NCBI RefSeq assembly: GCF_000190755.2
Contig: NZ_JH109153.1
Span: 434,001 to 498,000 of the forward strand
Direction of reading: 5' to 3'
Source of the DNA: Methylobacter tundripaludum SV96
Lineage (GTDB): Bacteria > Pseudomonadota > Gammaproteobacteria > Methylococcales > Methylomonadaceae
Length of the DNA: 64,000 nt
The translations under genes and the position numbers were made by a program. This document shows positions 33,586-42,742 of the stretch, in pieces; position 1 is the first letter of the stretch; the number at the start of each line of letters is the position of its first letter. The notes under the pieces are model-generated. The model worked only from the letters and a program-made list of their open reading frames with translations, was not told the DNA's origin and ran no database searches.

Positions 33586-33750
33586 CCACGAAAAACACAA
33601 AAGGCACGAAAAGTTTTATAACTCAATCTGCTTGACTGTTGCATTCAGAGAGAATTCCTCATTCGGCCCATTTATCCATGTACGTCAAATACAGCACTTT
33701 ATTCCTGATAACATTAAAGTTTTCCCAGCCATTTTTCGTGCTTTTCGTGG
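33586..33750. repeat. Dispersed element with CCACGAAA-type terminal repeats, copy 2
   Basis: The left arm (CCACGAAAAACAC, then GGCACGAAAAG) is inverted at the right end (CTTTTCGTGG, 33741-33750). The arms match those of 18515-18706, while the interiors differ. It fills the gap between rpiA and the convergent AIM24-like gene. Confidence 0.65.
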
Positions 33751-33784
33751 ATAATAACTTTCTTGGATTTGCTCTACGGCCCGA

Positions 33785-34891
33785 TCAATCACCGCCTAGC
33801 AAATTACCCAAACCGCCCAGAATTGAACCTTCATCTTGCTGCCTGCCGCCGCCTTGCGGCGCTGCTGAAAACATTCGGCCTGCCAAACGAGAAAACGGCA
33901 GGCTTTGCAGCCAAACCGTGCCGGGGCCGGTCAATTTGGCAAAAAACAAGCCCTCGCCGCCAAACAACATGGTTTTAATGCCGCTTGCCTGTTGAATGTC
34001 AAAATCAACGCTGCTGGTCATAGCCGCCAAACAGCCGGTATCGACATGCAGCGTTTCACCAGCGCTAAGTTCTATTCTTTGCAGGCAGCCACCGGCATGG
34101 ACAAATACCCAGCCATCGCCTTCCAGCTTTTGCATGATGAAACCTTCGCCGCCAAACAACCCGGTTAAAATACGGCGTTGAAAATGAATACCGATTTGCA
34201 CACCTTTGGCGGCCGCCAAAAAACTGTCTTTTTGGCAAATCAGTTTTCTATCGTAGTCTTTCAAATTTAAGGCCAGAATGGTGCCCGGAAAAGGCGCCGC
34301 GAATGCCACCTTGCCTTTACACTGCGCGGTTTGCGTAAACACGGTAATAAACAGGCTTTCGTTAGTCAGCAAGCGTTTACCCGCGCCCAGTAATAATCCC
34401 ATAATACCGGCTTGTTGCGATGCGGAGCCGTCGCCGAAAACGGTTTCCATTTTGACATCCGCGCTTTTGTACATCATCGCCCCCGCTTCTGCGACCGCAC
34501 TCTCGCCTGGATCCAGTTCGATTTCCACAAACTGCATTTCATGGCCGACTATTTTAAAATCAATGCCTTCGGTGACCGAATCCCGGCCAAAACCGCTGGA
34601 AGACTGGGCAACGATGCTCGACGCCTGCGCATCGACCGGATTAGCAAGCGGGGTGACGACCGGCAAGGTGGTCGGCTTGGGTGACATCATAGCGGCGGGC
34701 GTCGGCGGAAAAGGCGTGACCCCGTCTTTTTTCATCGGCCTGATTTCAGTCGCGTCATAGACGGGAATCCAGTCGGGTAAACCCTGACGCCAACAATAAG
34801 CGCCCTGATGTTCACGGGCAAACGTTTTTGCATAATCCAGCGCGTAGGGTCCGCCGGTTACATTTTCAAAAGAAAAAAACCATTCGTTCAT
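33785..34891 (-). CDS. GYF_2-AIM24 (TIGR00266-type) protein
   Basis: A 368-residue protein. The N-terminus (EWFFSFENVTGGPYALDYAKTFAREHQGAYCWRQGLPDW) is a GYF_2-like domain, which in other proteins binds proline-rich peptides. A Pro/Ala-rich linker follows, then an AIM24-type double beta-roll (about residues 135-330: FKIVGHEMQFVEIELDPGESAVAEAGAMMY) with repeated GLFGGEG motifs, and a Gly-rich tail. The role of bacterial AIM24 proteins is unknown. The frame reaches 34960, but the ATG at 34891 begins the domain directly, so I prefer it. Confidence 0.8.
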   Translation of the reverse strand: MNEWFFSFENVTGGPYALDYAKTFAREHQGAYCWRQGLPDWIPVYDATEIRPMKKDGVTPFPPTPAAMMSPKPTTLPVVTPLANPVDAQASSIVAQSSSGFGRDSVTEGIDFKIVGHEMQFVEIELDPGESAVAEAGAMMYKSADVKMETVFGDGSASQQAGIMGLLLGAGKRLLTNESLFITVFTQTAQCKGKVAFAAPFPGTILALNLKDYDRKLICQKDSFLAAAKGVQIGIHFQRRILTGLFGGEGFIMQKLEGDGWVFVHAGGCLQRIELSAGETLHVDTGCLAAMTSSVDFDIQQASGIKTMLFGGEGLFFAKLTGPGTVWLQSLPFSRLAGRMFSAAPQGGGRQQDEGSILGGLGNLLGGD

Positions 34892-35025
34892 AGGGTTGGC
34901 CTTGGTCGTTATGGGCTGTAAAAGTGATGCGGGAAAGTATAAACCACTGGAGTTATGCACATGAAATATTCAACTTGGGGCTTGGTCGATAATAACTTCC
35001 CGAAACCTGAGCTTATCAATCGCAC

Positions 35026-35311
35026 TGAAAGTGCCGCTATTTTTGCGAAAGCTTGTTTTGGGCATCCCAGCCCAAGCAAGCGGCAAAAATTACGCGGCAG
35101 CCAATGCCTCCGGCGGCCCCAGCCGTCCTGCTTCATTCGTTGGATACCCAGCAAGGGGTATCCAACATCATTCTCGCAATGACTCGACGCGATGTCGGAA
35201 AGCCTGCATTTTCACTACGCAAAAAGCGCTTCGTGAAAACACATGCGCTATCGCTTCTGCGGACTAAAAATCTTCGCTACGCGGTGCTCCGCTTCCAAGA
35301 TTTTCAGCGAT
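35026..35311. repeat. 286-bp dispersed repeat, copy 1
   Basis: By eye this is identical along its full length to 41941-42226. It contains the palindrome TTGGATACCC/GGGTATCCAA (35142-35167) and a hairpin-prone right end (AAATCTTCG ... CCAAGATTTT). Unrelated sequence borders both copies at the same points. Confidence 0.9.
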
Positions 35312-35320
35312 GGAGCGCTG

Positions 35321-35795
35321 ATCGTAACTCGCGGCGCAGCGCGCCTTGACTGCATTCCCACGCAGCGCGTCACTGCCATTAAGTTAAGAGACACGCTGGT
35401 TCCCAAGCTCCCGCTTGGGAACCCAGTGAGCAAAGCTCCAGCTTTGCGAGCCGGGAAGCTAGAGCTTCCCGTACTGAATTCCCAAGCAGGAGCTTGGGAA
35501 CTAGCGCAAGGGGCGCGCTGCACCGCGAGTCATGAGCAACGTCTGAATATACGGGACGCAGCGCGTCCAGCACTGCATTCCCACGTAGCATGTGGGAACG
35601 AGGTGTACTTGAGCATTTGTATATAACGATGAGCGCAGCGCGTGGGAACGAGAGCGAAACCTCCCCGCGCAAAAGCTGTCCAGGCGCCGGCTGATAGCCG
35701 GATTGCAGGCTTCGCCTGCAATCGCAAGCGAACGTCCCACCTGTTCAGAACGTTGCAAGTCAGACCTTCCAGGTTTTTAAAACCTGGAAGGTCTG
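35321..35795. repeat. Composite repeat island, copy B, with a perfect 17-bp hairpin
   Basis: GGCGCAGCGCGCC, GGTTCCCAAGCTC/GCTTGGGAACC, GCAAAGCTCCAGCTTTGC, AAGCTAGAGCTT, AAGCAGGAGCTTGGGAACTAG and CACGTAGCATGTG follow one another, matching the families at 27546-27780 and 56089-56247. At 35761-35795 CAGACCTTCCAGGTTTT is perfectly inverted. The 1-kb gap between the AIM24 and MgtC genes therefore consists almost wholly of repeats. Confidence 0.8.
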
Positions 35796-35926
35796 CATAT
35801 CAGCATGTTTCTCACCTAACGCCAGATAAGGAACTGTCGGAATGACGCCAGCTGGTGTATAACAAAAAAAGCGGCCAATATCATTGGCTGATACAGGATT
35901 ATTACCGATGTCTGGGGTTTACACAC

Positions 35927-37180
35927 ATGATTGATCTGGAAAACTTCAAGTTTCTGGGTATTGCACTGGCAATAGGTTTACTCATCGGCCTGGAACGCGG
36001 CTGGCGTACCCGCGACCTGAATGAGGGCATGCGGGTTGCCGGGCTGCGCACCTACGGGATGATTAGCTTGCTGGGCGGCTTGTCGGGCATCCTGGCTCAA
36101 CAAGTGGACACTTATTTGATGGGCTTTGTTTTTCTGGGCCTGACCTCAGTCTTGCTGCTTGCTTACAGTAAAAGTCTCGACAAATTTAAAGACTACAGCA
36201 TCACCGGCACCATCGCATCGCTGACTACCTTTACGTTGGGTGCGTTAACTGTTTTCGGTCATATTACCCTTGCTGCGGCAAGTGCCGTGGTCATTACCTC
36301 ACTGCTCGGCTTTAAGCCCTTGCTCCATGGTTGGATGAAAAAACTGGAGCAGCACGAATTGCATGCCACGCTGAAATTGCTGTTGATCTCGGTCGTTATA
36401 CTGCCGATCCTGCCGGACCAGGACTATGGCCCCTGGGCCGCCTTTAATCCCTATCATATTTGGTGGATGGTGGTACTGATTGCGGGCATTTCCTATCTGG
36501 GCTATTTTGCCGTCAAGATTGTCGGCAATCAGCATGGACCGGTTTTGACCGGAGCGCTGGGAGGATTAGTCTCTTCTACAGCCGTTACGCTTAATCTGTC
36601 CAAATTATCAACGCAATATCCGGATATGGGCAAGGTGCTGGCCGCGGGCATTTTAACGGCCTGCGCCACCATGTTTGCCCGCACGCTGCTGCTAACCTCG
36701 GTGATGAATCCGGCCTTGTTCCTGGTGTTGTTCCCTGCCCTGCTGGTCATGTCCATATTTACATACCTGGTTGCTTTTCTATTATGGCGAAGCGACCGAG
36801 GCTTCCAAACCATTGAAGAAATAAAACTGGAAAATCCTTTTCAATTAGGAATGGCGTTGAAGTTCGGTGCATTTTTAGTCATCATCATGTTGCTGTCCAA
36901 ACTGCTAAAAGTTTATTTCGGTGATATGGGCACTTATTTTCTAGCCGCGACGTCCGGTTTGGCGGATGTTGATCCGATTACTCTTTCGATGTCCAAAATG
37001 AGCAATGACGGACTGAACGTCAGCGTCGCCGCCAACGCAATTCTTATTGCGGTATTCGTTAATTCAGGCATTAAAGGTATTTTTTCATGGGTCATTGGCG
37101 GTCGAGCTTTGGCTATCAGAGTCGGAGGCACTTTAGTGGGTGCCGTTGTCTCAGGCTTATTGATGGAGATGTCCTATTAA
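35927..37180 (+). CDS. MgtC/SapB-family membrane protein with DUF4010
   Basis: A 417-residue inner-membrane protein. The N-terminal third is MgtC-like (LGIALAIGLLIGLERGWRTR, then VAGLRTYGMISLLGGLSG) and the rest is a DUF4010-type bundle with about nine further hydrophobic segments. MgtC proteins are linked to growth at low magnesium and to control of ATP synthase, but for the DUF4010 type no function is settled. I start at ATG 35927 (MIDLENFKFLG); the frame runs 24 codons further upstream through unlikely sequence. Confidence 0.85.
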   Translation: MIDLENFKFLGIALAIGLLIGLERGWRTRDLNEGMRVAGLRTYGMISLLGGLSGILAQQVDTYLMGFVFLGLTSVLLLAYSKSLDKFKDYSITGTIASLTTFTLGALTVFGHITLAAASAVVITSLLGFKPLLHGWMKKLEQHELHATLKLLLISVVILPILPDQDYGPWAAFNPYHIWWMVVLIAGISYLGYFAVKIVGNQHGPVLTGALGGLVSSTAVTLNLSKLSTQYPDMGKVLAAGILTACATMFARTLLLTSVMNPALFLVLFPALLVMSIFTYLVAFLLWRSDRGFQTIEEIKLENPFQLGMALKFGAFLVIIMLLSKLLKVYFGDMGTYFLAATSGLADVDPITLSMSKMSNDGLNVSVAANAILIAVFVNSGIKGIFSWVIGGRALAIRVGGTLVGAVVSGLLMEMSY

Positions 37181-37400
37181 CTATCGAGCGACGCATTTCG
37201 ATTTGGCACGCAAACGGGATACCACGGCGGCCATACGGACTATGTTTTATTCAATATCCAAGGAACATGAAACTTGTGATTAACGCTTTTCCGGCGCAAC
37301 ATCTTTCATTTTGGATGCCTCGCTCTCGTTCCAGCGTTAACCGGCATGTTCCATGACGCTATGAGAAGATGCCATCAAAATCCATGAGACGTATCATTTT

Positions 37401-38750
37401 GTGAAAAAACCATACCTTACCGCTCCCGTCCATTCCGCTGAAATACCCGCAGGTATTCCTTTTATCATCGGCAACGAACTCGCCGAACGCTTCAGCTATT
37501 ACGGCATGCGGGCAATTCTGGTGGTGTTCATGACGCAATACCTGATGGATGCCGACGGCAAGCTTGCGCCTATGACGTCAAACGAGGCCACGGCGTATTT
37601 CCATCTATTCGTATCCATTACTTATTTCACGCCATTTTTAGGCGCGTTGCTGGCCGATGGTTTATTGGGCAAGTACCGTACCATCATCTCGTTGTCGATC
37701 GTCTATTGCCTCGGCCATTTTTGCCTGGCGCTGGACGACACGCGAACCGGTTTGCTGGTCGGGCAATCCTTGATCGCATTGGGCGCAGGCGGCATTAAGC
37801 CCTGCGTGTCCGCGCATCTCGGCGACCAGTTCGGCACCGGTAATCAGCATTGGCTTGGCAAGGTATTCAGCTGGTTTTATTTGACGATTAACGTAGGCGC
37901 TTTTGTCGCCATGTTGCTGGTGCCTTGGCTGCTCAAAACCTACGGCGCATCGATCGCATTTCTGCTGCCCGGCGTGTTGATGCTGTTGGCGACGGTGATA
38001 TTCCGGTCGGGACGATACCGGTTTGTGCACATACCTGCCGCCGGTATGGGCTTTGTGCGCGAGGCCTTGAGCGGCGAAGGTTTGCGTTGTCTGGGCCGGT
38101 TAAGCGGAATTTATTTGTTCATTGCGGTGTTTTGGGCCTTGTTCGACCAAAACGGTTCATCCTGGGTCTTGCAGGCGCAACACATGGATAGGCGGGTATT
38201 CGGCATCGAGATTTTGCCCTCGCAGATTCAAGCCGCCAATCCGTTGCTGATCGTCCTGCTCACGCCATTGTTTTACCGGCGGCTATATCCGGCGCTGGGC
38301 CGGTATTTGCACTTGGGCTATCTGAACAAAATCGCCATCGGTTTGTTTGTCGCGGTATTATCGTTTGTACTGATCGCCGGTATTCAGATGCGCATAGACG
38401 CAGGATTGCAACCTAACATCTGCTGGCAGTTGCCGGCCTATCTATTGCTGACTTCCGCCGAGGTGATGGTGTCGATCACCTGCCTGGAGTTTTCCTATAC
38501 TCAAGCGCCAAGGACCATGAAATCCCTGGTGATGTCGCTTTATATGGCGGCAGTTGCGCTCGGGAACCTGTTCACCAGCGCGGTGAATTTTTTCATTGAA
38601 AACCCGGACGGTTCCAGCCGTCTTGCCGGGGCCGGTTATTTTTGGTTTTTTGCCGCCTTGATGCTGGTCACCGCCGTGGGATTTGTCTGGCATAGTCGGC
38701 GTTACCAGGAGCGGACTTATCTGCAAGAAGAGGCGCAGGACATAAGGTAA
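37401..38750 (+). CDS. POT/PTR-family proton-coupled oligopeptide transporter
   Basis: A 449-residue major-facilitator transporter. The family motif ExxERFxYYG is present as ELAERFSYYGMR (residues 26-37), with its proton-binding E26/E29/R30. GAGGIKPCVSAHLGDQF corresponds to the second POT motif, and FSYTQAPRTMKSLVMSLY to the C-terminal one. It probably imports di- and tripeptides with protons. The start is GTG at 37401. It lies between an MgtC-type protein and a CNNM/CBS protein, with no sign of one operon. Confidence 0.9.
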   Translation: MKKPYLTAPVHSAEIPAGIPFIIGNELAERFSYYGMRAILVVFMTQYLMDADGKLAPMTSNEATAYFHLFVSITYFTPFLGALLADGLLGKYRTIISLSIVYCLGHFCLALDDTRTGLLVGQSLIALGAGGIKPCVSAHLGDQFGTGNQHWLGKVFSWFYLTINVGAFVAMLLVPWLLKTYGASIAFLLPGVLMLLATVIFRSGRYRFVHIPAAGMGFVREALSGEGLRCLGRLSGIYLFIAVFWALFDQNGSSWVLQAQHMDRRVFGIEILPSQIQAANPLLIVLLTPLFYRRLYPALGRYLHLGYLNKIAIGLFVAVLSFVLIAGIQMRIDAGLQPNICWQLPAYLLLTSAEVMVSITCLEFSYTQAPRTMKSLVMSLYMAAVALGNLFTSAVNFFIENPDGSSRLAGAGYFWFFAALMLVTAVGFVWHSRRYQERTYLQEEAQDIR

Positions 38751-38882
38751 CTGACTGGAAGGCTTTTAAAACACCTCCTTAGAGAGTACAGTTAAGCCCC
38801 TGTATTCCGTTTTTTGTATGGATTTTGCATACTGCCCTTAATAATCCCTACGCTTGATCGACGACCTCAATAATCCTTATAT

Positions 38883-40214
38883 ATGAATAATGTTTTTCCG
38901 ATAATTGCCGCTTTGTTGCTGGTTGCACTCAACGGCTTTTTTGTGGCCGCAGAGTTCGGCCTCGTCAAACTGCGACAAACGCGCATCCGTTCGATTATTA
39001 AAACACACGGGTGGCGTGGGCGTATTTTAGGAAAGGTACATGCCAAACTCGACGCCTATTTATCGGCTTGCCAGTTGGGCATCACGCTCGCTTCGCTCGG
39101 CTTGGGCTGGATTGGCGAACCCGCGTTCGCCAGCCTGCTGGAACCTTTATTCGACAAAATAAAGGTCACGTCGCCGGAAATGATACACGGCATCTCCTTC
39201 GCTTTCGCCTTTTCCATGATCTCGTTTCTGCACATTGTCGTTGGCGAGCTTGCGCCAAAATCGATGGCGATTCGTAACCCTGAAAAGATCGGCTTATGGA
39301 GCGCCGTGCCGCTCTACGGATTTTATTGGCTGATGTATCCTGCGATTTGGCTGCTGAATTCCAGCGCCAATCTAGTGCTGCGCCTGTTAGGTTTGGGTGA
39401 TGTTCACCGGCACGACGCGCACTACTCGGCAGACGAGCTTAAACTGATTTTGCGCAGCAACTGTCCGGACGACCGGTTTACCCGCGACGAATGGAATATT
39501 CTGGCGAAAACGCTCGATTTCAGCGAACTTGAGGTGTCCGACCTGATGCGTCCTATCCATGAAATCGCCGCATTGCACCGTAGCGCGTCAATGCAAAAAA
39601 ACCTGCAAACCATGTCTCAAAAGCGCTTCAGTCGCTATCCCTATTTCGATACGAATGGTATTGACGTGTTAGGGGTGATTCATTTGAAAGATTTGTTTTT
39701 CGCTCAGCAGGAAGGCAAGACGATTGAGGATTTGAGTCATTACTTGCGGCCCATTCAATACATCTCGCCGCACGCACCCGCGCTGGAGCTATTCCGTCAA
39801 TTCCGCATGGGCACCTCACATTTTGCAGTCATTGGTCAAAAAGGACAAAAGCCGGATGGCTTCATCACGCTGGATAATTTGTTAAGTGCGATGGTCGGCG
39901 AGATACGCGACGAATTCCGCCCAAACAACAATGATTGGACGCGGCTCGATGACGGCACACTGATCGGTAAAGGCAGCTTGCCGATATTTTCGCTGGAACG
40001 GATCATGGGCATTGATGTCGAGAACGAAGAACTTGAGTTGGAAGACGAGGTCTCGATCGGCGGACTCATCATGGCCAAACTGCGCGATATTCCGGTAGAA
40101 GGCCAAAGAATTGAATTTAATCAATTCGATGTTGTGGTCAGGAAAATGAATGAATCGCGCATCGTCTTTGTCCAGATTTATCCCAATGAAATATCCGATA
40201 TGGACAACCAATAG
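38883..40214 (+). CDS. CNNM-CBS-CorC_HlyC membrane protein (hemolysin family)
   Basis: A 443-residue protein with an N-terminal CNNM (DUF21) membrane domain of about three to four helices (LLLVALNGFFVAAEFGLVKLRQTRI; LDAYLSACQLGITLASLGLGWIGEP), two CBS domains (about 210-330, DLMRPIHEIAALH) and a C-terminal CorC_HlyC domain (350-435). Members take part in magnesium or cobalt export; the name hemolysin is historical. The ATG follows a short AT-rich gap. Single gene. Confidence 0.92.
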   Translation: MNNVFPIIAALLLVALNGFFVAAEFGLVKLRQTRIRSIIKTHGWRGRILGKVHAKLDAYLSACQLGITLASLGLGWIGEPAFASLLEPLFDKIKVTSPEMIHGISFAFAFSMISFLHIVVGELAPKSMAIRNPEKIGLWSAVPLYGFYWLMYPAIWLLNSSANLVLRLLGLGDVHRHDAHYSADELKLILRSNCPDDRFTRDEWNILAKTLDFSELEVSDLMRPIHEIAALHRSASMQKNLQTMSQKRFSRYPYFDTNGIDVLGVIHLKDLFFAQQEGKTIEDLSHYLRPIQYISPHAPALELFRQFRMGTSHFAVIGQKGQKPDGFITLDNLLSAMVGEIRDEFRPNNNDWTRLDDGTLIGKGSLPIFSLERIMGIDVENEELELEDEVSIGGLIMAKLRDIPVEGQRIEFNQFDVVVRKMNESRIVFVQIYPNEISDMDNQ

Positions 40215-40631
40215 GCATACTTCGAACATGCACGTCGCATGGGGCGGCGTTATAAACACTCTTAGCAGCAAACACCTGACTTTCTTCTGCAACGATCATT
40301 TCAGGTATCGATTCGATACCAATCAACACATTTCCGGTCATTTCACGTTCAATATCGGACGGCCACGCGCCGAGCCAAACCGGTGTTTAAATGACCGGAA
40401 TTATCCGTAGCACACTCCCGATTACTCTTCTATACGCATTTACCACAACTTGACGCTTCGACGACACTACACGCATCATGTTAAACATTGAGACCGTATG
40501 GAAAGCGACTTTCAACTACCGACCTACCCAGGCAATTGTTTTTTCAGTAGCGTCGAACTGACCGGAAAAATCATAATCACATTACCTGTCACCCGGCAAA
40601 AACGCTTGTCTTGAAATAAGGAGAGCACTCC
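40215..40631. other. Intergenic region with two dyads
   Basis: About 417 bases. GGTATCGATTCGATACC (40303-40319) is a perfect palindrome, and TTCCGGTCATTT (40332-40343) is inverted at 40389-40400. A 38-codon frame from 40498 has no good ribosome-binding site and is not called. AAGGAGAG stands before the nitroreductase start. Confidence 0.5.
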
Positions 40632-41285
40632 ATGAAAAAATCAATGATGCAATGGTTATGGGTAGTGGGACTGATGTTTATCGCTACTCACTCTTTCGCG
40701 CAGGAAAACCGTCCCATGAAACTTCCACAGCTCCAGCTAGAAACAGGAATGCCGCTGATGCAAGCTCTGCGCGCACGCAAATCCGTGAGAGAGTTCAGCG
40801 CGGAAAAACTGCCTAATCAGGTGCTTTCTGAATTACTTTGGGCTGCATTCGGTATCAATCGTCCGGAAACAGGAGGCCGTACCGCCCCTTCTACGCATAA
40901 TTGGCAAGACATCGACATCTATGTGGCAAGCGCAGACGGCCTTTACCTGTTTGACGCAAAGAGCCATACGTTGAAAATGATTCAAGCCAAAGACATTCGG
41001 GCGCTGACAGGCACACAGGATTTTGTTGGGCATGCACCGGTCAATTTGATTTACGTTTCGGACTTCACCCGCATGGATTCAGACACCAGCCAGGAAGACA
41101 AAAAAATCGCGGCGGCAATCGACACCGGCTTTATCGGTCAGAATGTCTATCTGTATTGTGCCGCCGCAAATCTGGCGACCGTTGTTCGAGGCTCGATTGA
41201 TAAGGAAGCCTTGGCGAAAGCCATGAAGCTCAATCCAACGCAATGGATTGTTGCAGCGCAGAGCGTCGGTTATCCGAAAAAGTGA
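40632..41285 (+). CDS. Exported nitroreductase-family protein
   Basis: A 217-residue protein with a signal peptide (MQWLWVVGLMFIATHSFA-QE, cleavage near residue 24), then a nitroreductase fold: MQALRARKSVREFSAEKLP, LSELLWAAFGINRPETGGRTAPSTHNWQDIDIYVA, and AAIDTGFIGQNVYLYCAAANLATVVRGSID. These FMN enzymes reduce nitro or quinone compounds with NAD(P)H; SagB-type members oxidise peptides. Export of such an enzyme is unusual, since the flavin must be bound before or after translocation. AAGGAGAG lies nine bases before the ATG. Confidence 0.9.
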   Translation: MKKSMMQWLWVVGLMFIATHSFAQENRPMKLPQLQLETGMPLMQALRARKSVREFSAEKLPNQVLSELLWAAFGINRPETGGRTAPSTHNWQDIDIYVASADGLYLFDAKSHTLKMIQAKDIRALTGTQDFVGHAPVNLIYVSDFTRMDSDTSQEDKKIAAAIDTGFIGQNVYLYCAAANLATVVRGSIDKEALAKAMKLNPTQWIVAAQSVGYPKK

Positions 41286-41415
41286 AAACGTATTAGTTCA
41301 GAATACCTCCTTAAACATATCGAGCGAAGCGCAGCCGGTTGTATTCACCCTGGTTCCAAATCCAACCGGCTTTAACTTTCCATTGACCGCTTCAGCATGT
41401 TTCAAAAATGTCTGT

Positions 41416-41514
41416 TTATGAGTTTAATTCGCCAGTCATTATTTTTTTGATAAAAACATGAGCGTAAAAAACAGCTATACAAAAAACACCTGCAAGTACA
41501 ATATCGAATATCAT
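41416..41514 (-). CDS. Small single-pass membrane peptide, 32 residues
   Basis: GGGGTGGA stands about five bases before an ATG that opens a 32-codon frame with one hydrophobic helix (VLAGVFCIAVFYAHVF) followed by KKIMTGELNS, a positive cytoplasmic end. The layout resembles small accessory subunits of membrane complexes such as KdpF or CydX, but I see no sequence match. No larger membrane complex is encoded next to it. Confidence 0.4.
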   Translation of the reverse strand: MIFDIVLAGVFCIAVFYAHVFIKKIMTGELNS

Positions 41515-41705
41515 GGTAATCCACCCCTATCAATGTAAGTTAAATATTTATTCTACGCATTCATGTCAACATGAAAACGTTTAACAACAACTTACAAATT
41601 ATTAAGCCATTTCCATGCCATAAATTGCCGACTCGAATAACATGAGTAAAATCAAGGCTAATCGCTGAACAAGAATAGATTGAAACGGATGGGGAAGAGA
41701 TTAAT

Positions 41706-41743
41706 GGTTGAAAAAAACCGCAGTAAAACGGTTTTTTTCAACC
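41706..41743. terminator. Strong hairpin, possible bidirectional terminator
   Basis: GGTTGAAAAAAACCG pairs perfectly with CGGTTTTTTTCAACC over an 8-base loop. The stem itself contains A and T runs. It lies in a 780-base gap that otherwise holds only the 286-bp repeat. Confidence 0.5.
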
Positions 41744-41940
41744 ACCATGAATCGGTGACAGCTTGATACAGGTAAACCGCAACAATACGTTTACGGTTTT
41801 TAGCGCCCATGATTAAGGACGATGAATAGCGGACGGGGTGTAGCATGATCGACTTTAACGCCCACTGTTTCCAAGAATTTCAAGGTCGGAGAGGAGACAA
41901 CGTAATGGAAAGTGGGCGCTTTTAAAACTGATCGTGGGAT

Positions 41941-42226
41941 TGAAAGTGCCGCTATTTTTGCGAAAGCTTGTTTTGGGCATCCCAGCCCAAGCAAGCGGCA
42001 AAAATTACGCGGCAGCCAATGCCTCCGGCGGCCCCAGCCGTCCTGCTTCATTCGTTGGATACCCAGCAAGGGGTATCCAACATCATTCTCGCAATGACTC
42101 GACGCGATGTCGGAAAGCCTGCATTTTCACTACGCAAAAAGCGCTTCGTGAAAACACATGCGCTATCGCTTCTGCGGACTAAAAATCTTCGCTACGCGGT
42201 GCTCCGCTTCCAAGATTTTCAGCGAT
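41941..42226. repeat. 286-bp dispersed repeat, copy 2
   Basis: Same orientation and, as far as I can compare by eye, the same 286 bases as 35026-35311, 6915 bases apart. Two such identical direct copies could recombine and delete the four genes between them. Confidence 0.9.
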
Positions 42227-42298
42227 TGCGATTGAAAAAAATAAATTATCTCCCGGTTTGACACATTTTGCGTCAAACCCCAGTGATTCCAGGGCAGA

Positions 42299-42598
42299 TT
42301 ATTTTTTTATGTTTTTATAACTTTCCTCACTTTCGAGCTTCGCTTTTTCGCCTTCTTCAATCAGTCGGTTACCTTCAGCAATTTTATTTTGGCCTTCGCG
42401 AACCAACACATTACCGCGCTCAACCAACTGCTTACCTTTTTTCCATCTATCGCCCAAATTTGCTATACCTTGGCTTTCGCTCAGCATTTGCTCGCCGGAA
42501 AGAATGGGTGCAGGCGCAGGATCGGACGCGCAACCGCCGAGTAGTAAAGCCAAGCAAGTGATAATTAGATTCGGTCGGATAGTGAAATTATTTTGCAT
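42299..42598 (-). CDS. Small lipoprotein with a coiled-coil-like charged domain
   Basis: A 99-residue protein with a lipoprotein signal (LIITCLALLLGGC, lipobox Cys at about residue 23) and a mature part made of heptad-like charged repeats (KKGKQLVERGNVLVREGQNKIAEGNRLIEEGEKAKLESEE), probably a helical rod. Asp at the second position after the Cys is absent (CASD), so it is probably sorted to the outer membrane. Function unknown; it could be a Lpp-like spacer. Confidence 0.75.
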   Translation of the reverse strand: MQNNFTIRPNLIITCLALLLGGCASDPAPAPILSGEQMLSESQGIANLGDRWKKGKQLVERGNVLVREGQNKIAEGNRLIEEGEKAKLESEESYKNIKK

Positions 42599-42701
42599 AA
42601 TCAGTTACTCTTAAAATTTGGGATTGATAAAAAGTCGGGTAATTTTACAAAACGTTATGCAGGTTGCAATAAATTTCTTATTGTCATTATGATCGTAAAC
42701 A

Positions 42702-42735
42702 AGCGCCATTGGGGCAATTATCGGATCATGGCGCT
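42702..42735 (-). terminator. Hairpin downstream of the secreted 127-residue protein gene
   Basis: AGCGCCAT (42702-42709) pairs with ATGGCGCT (42728-42735), seven bases past the stop on the minus strand. TGTTTACG follows, so the U-tract is weak. Confidence 0.45.
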
Positions 42736-42742
42736 TTAAGAA

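Noticed and set aside
35243-35672. Several 85-127-codon frames in the repeat island before the MgtC-type gene
   Set aside because: They consist of translated palindromes (LVPKL, GNSV, AGAWE-like strings) found at every copy of the repeat.
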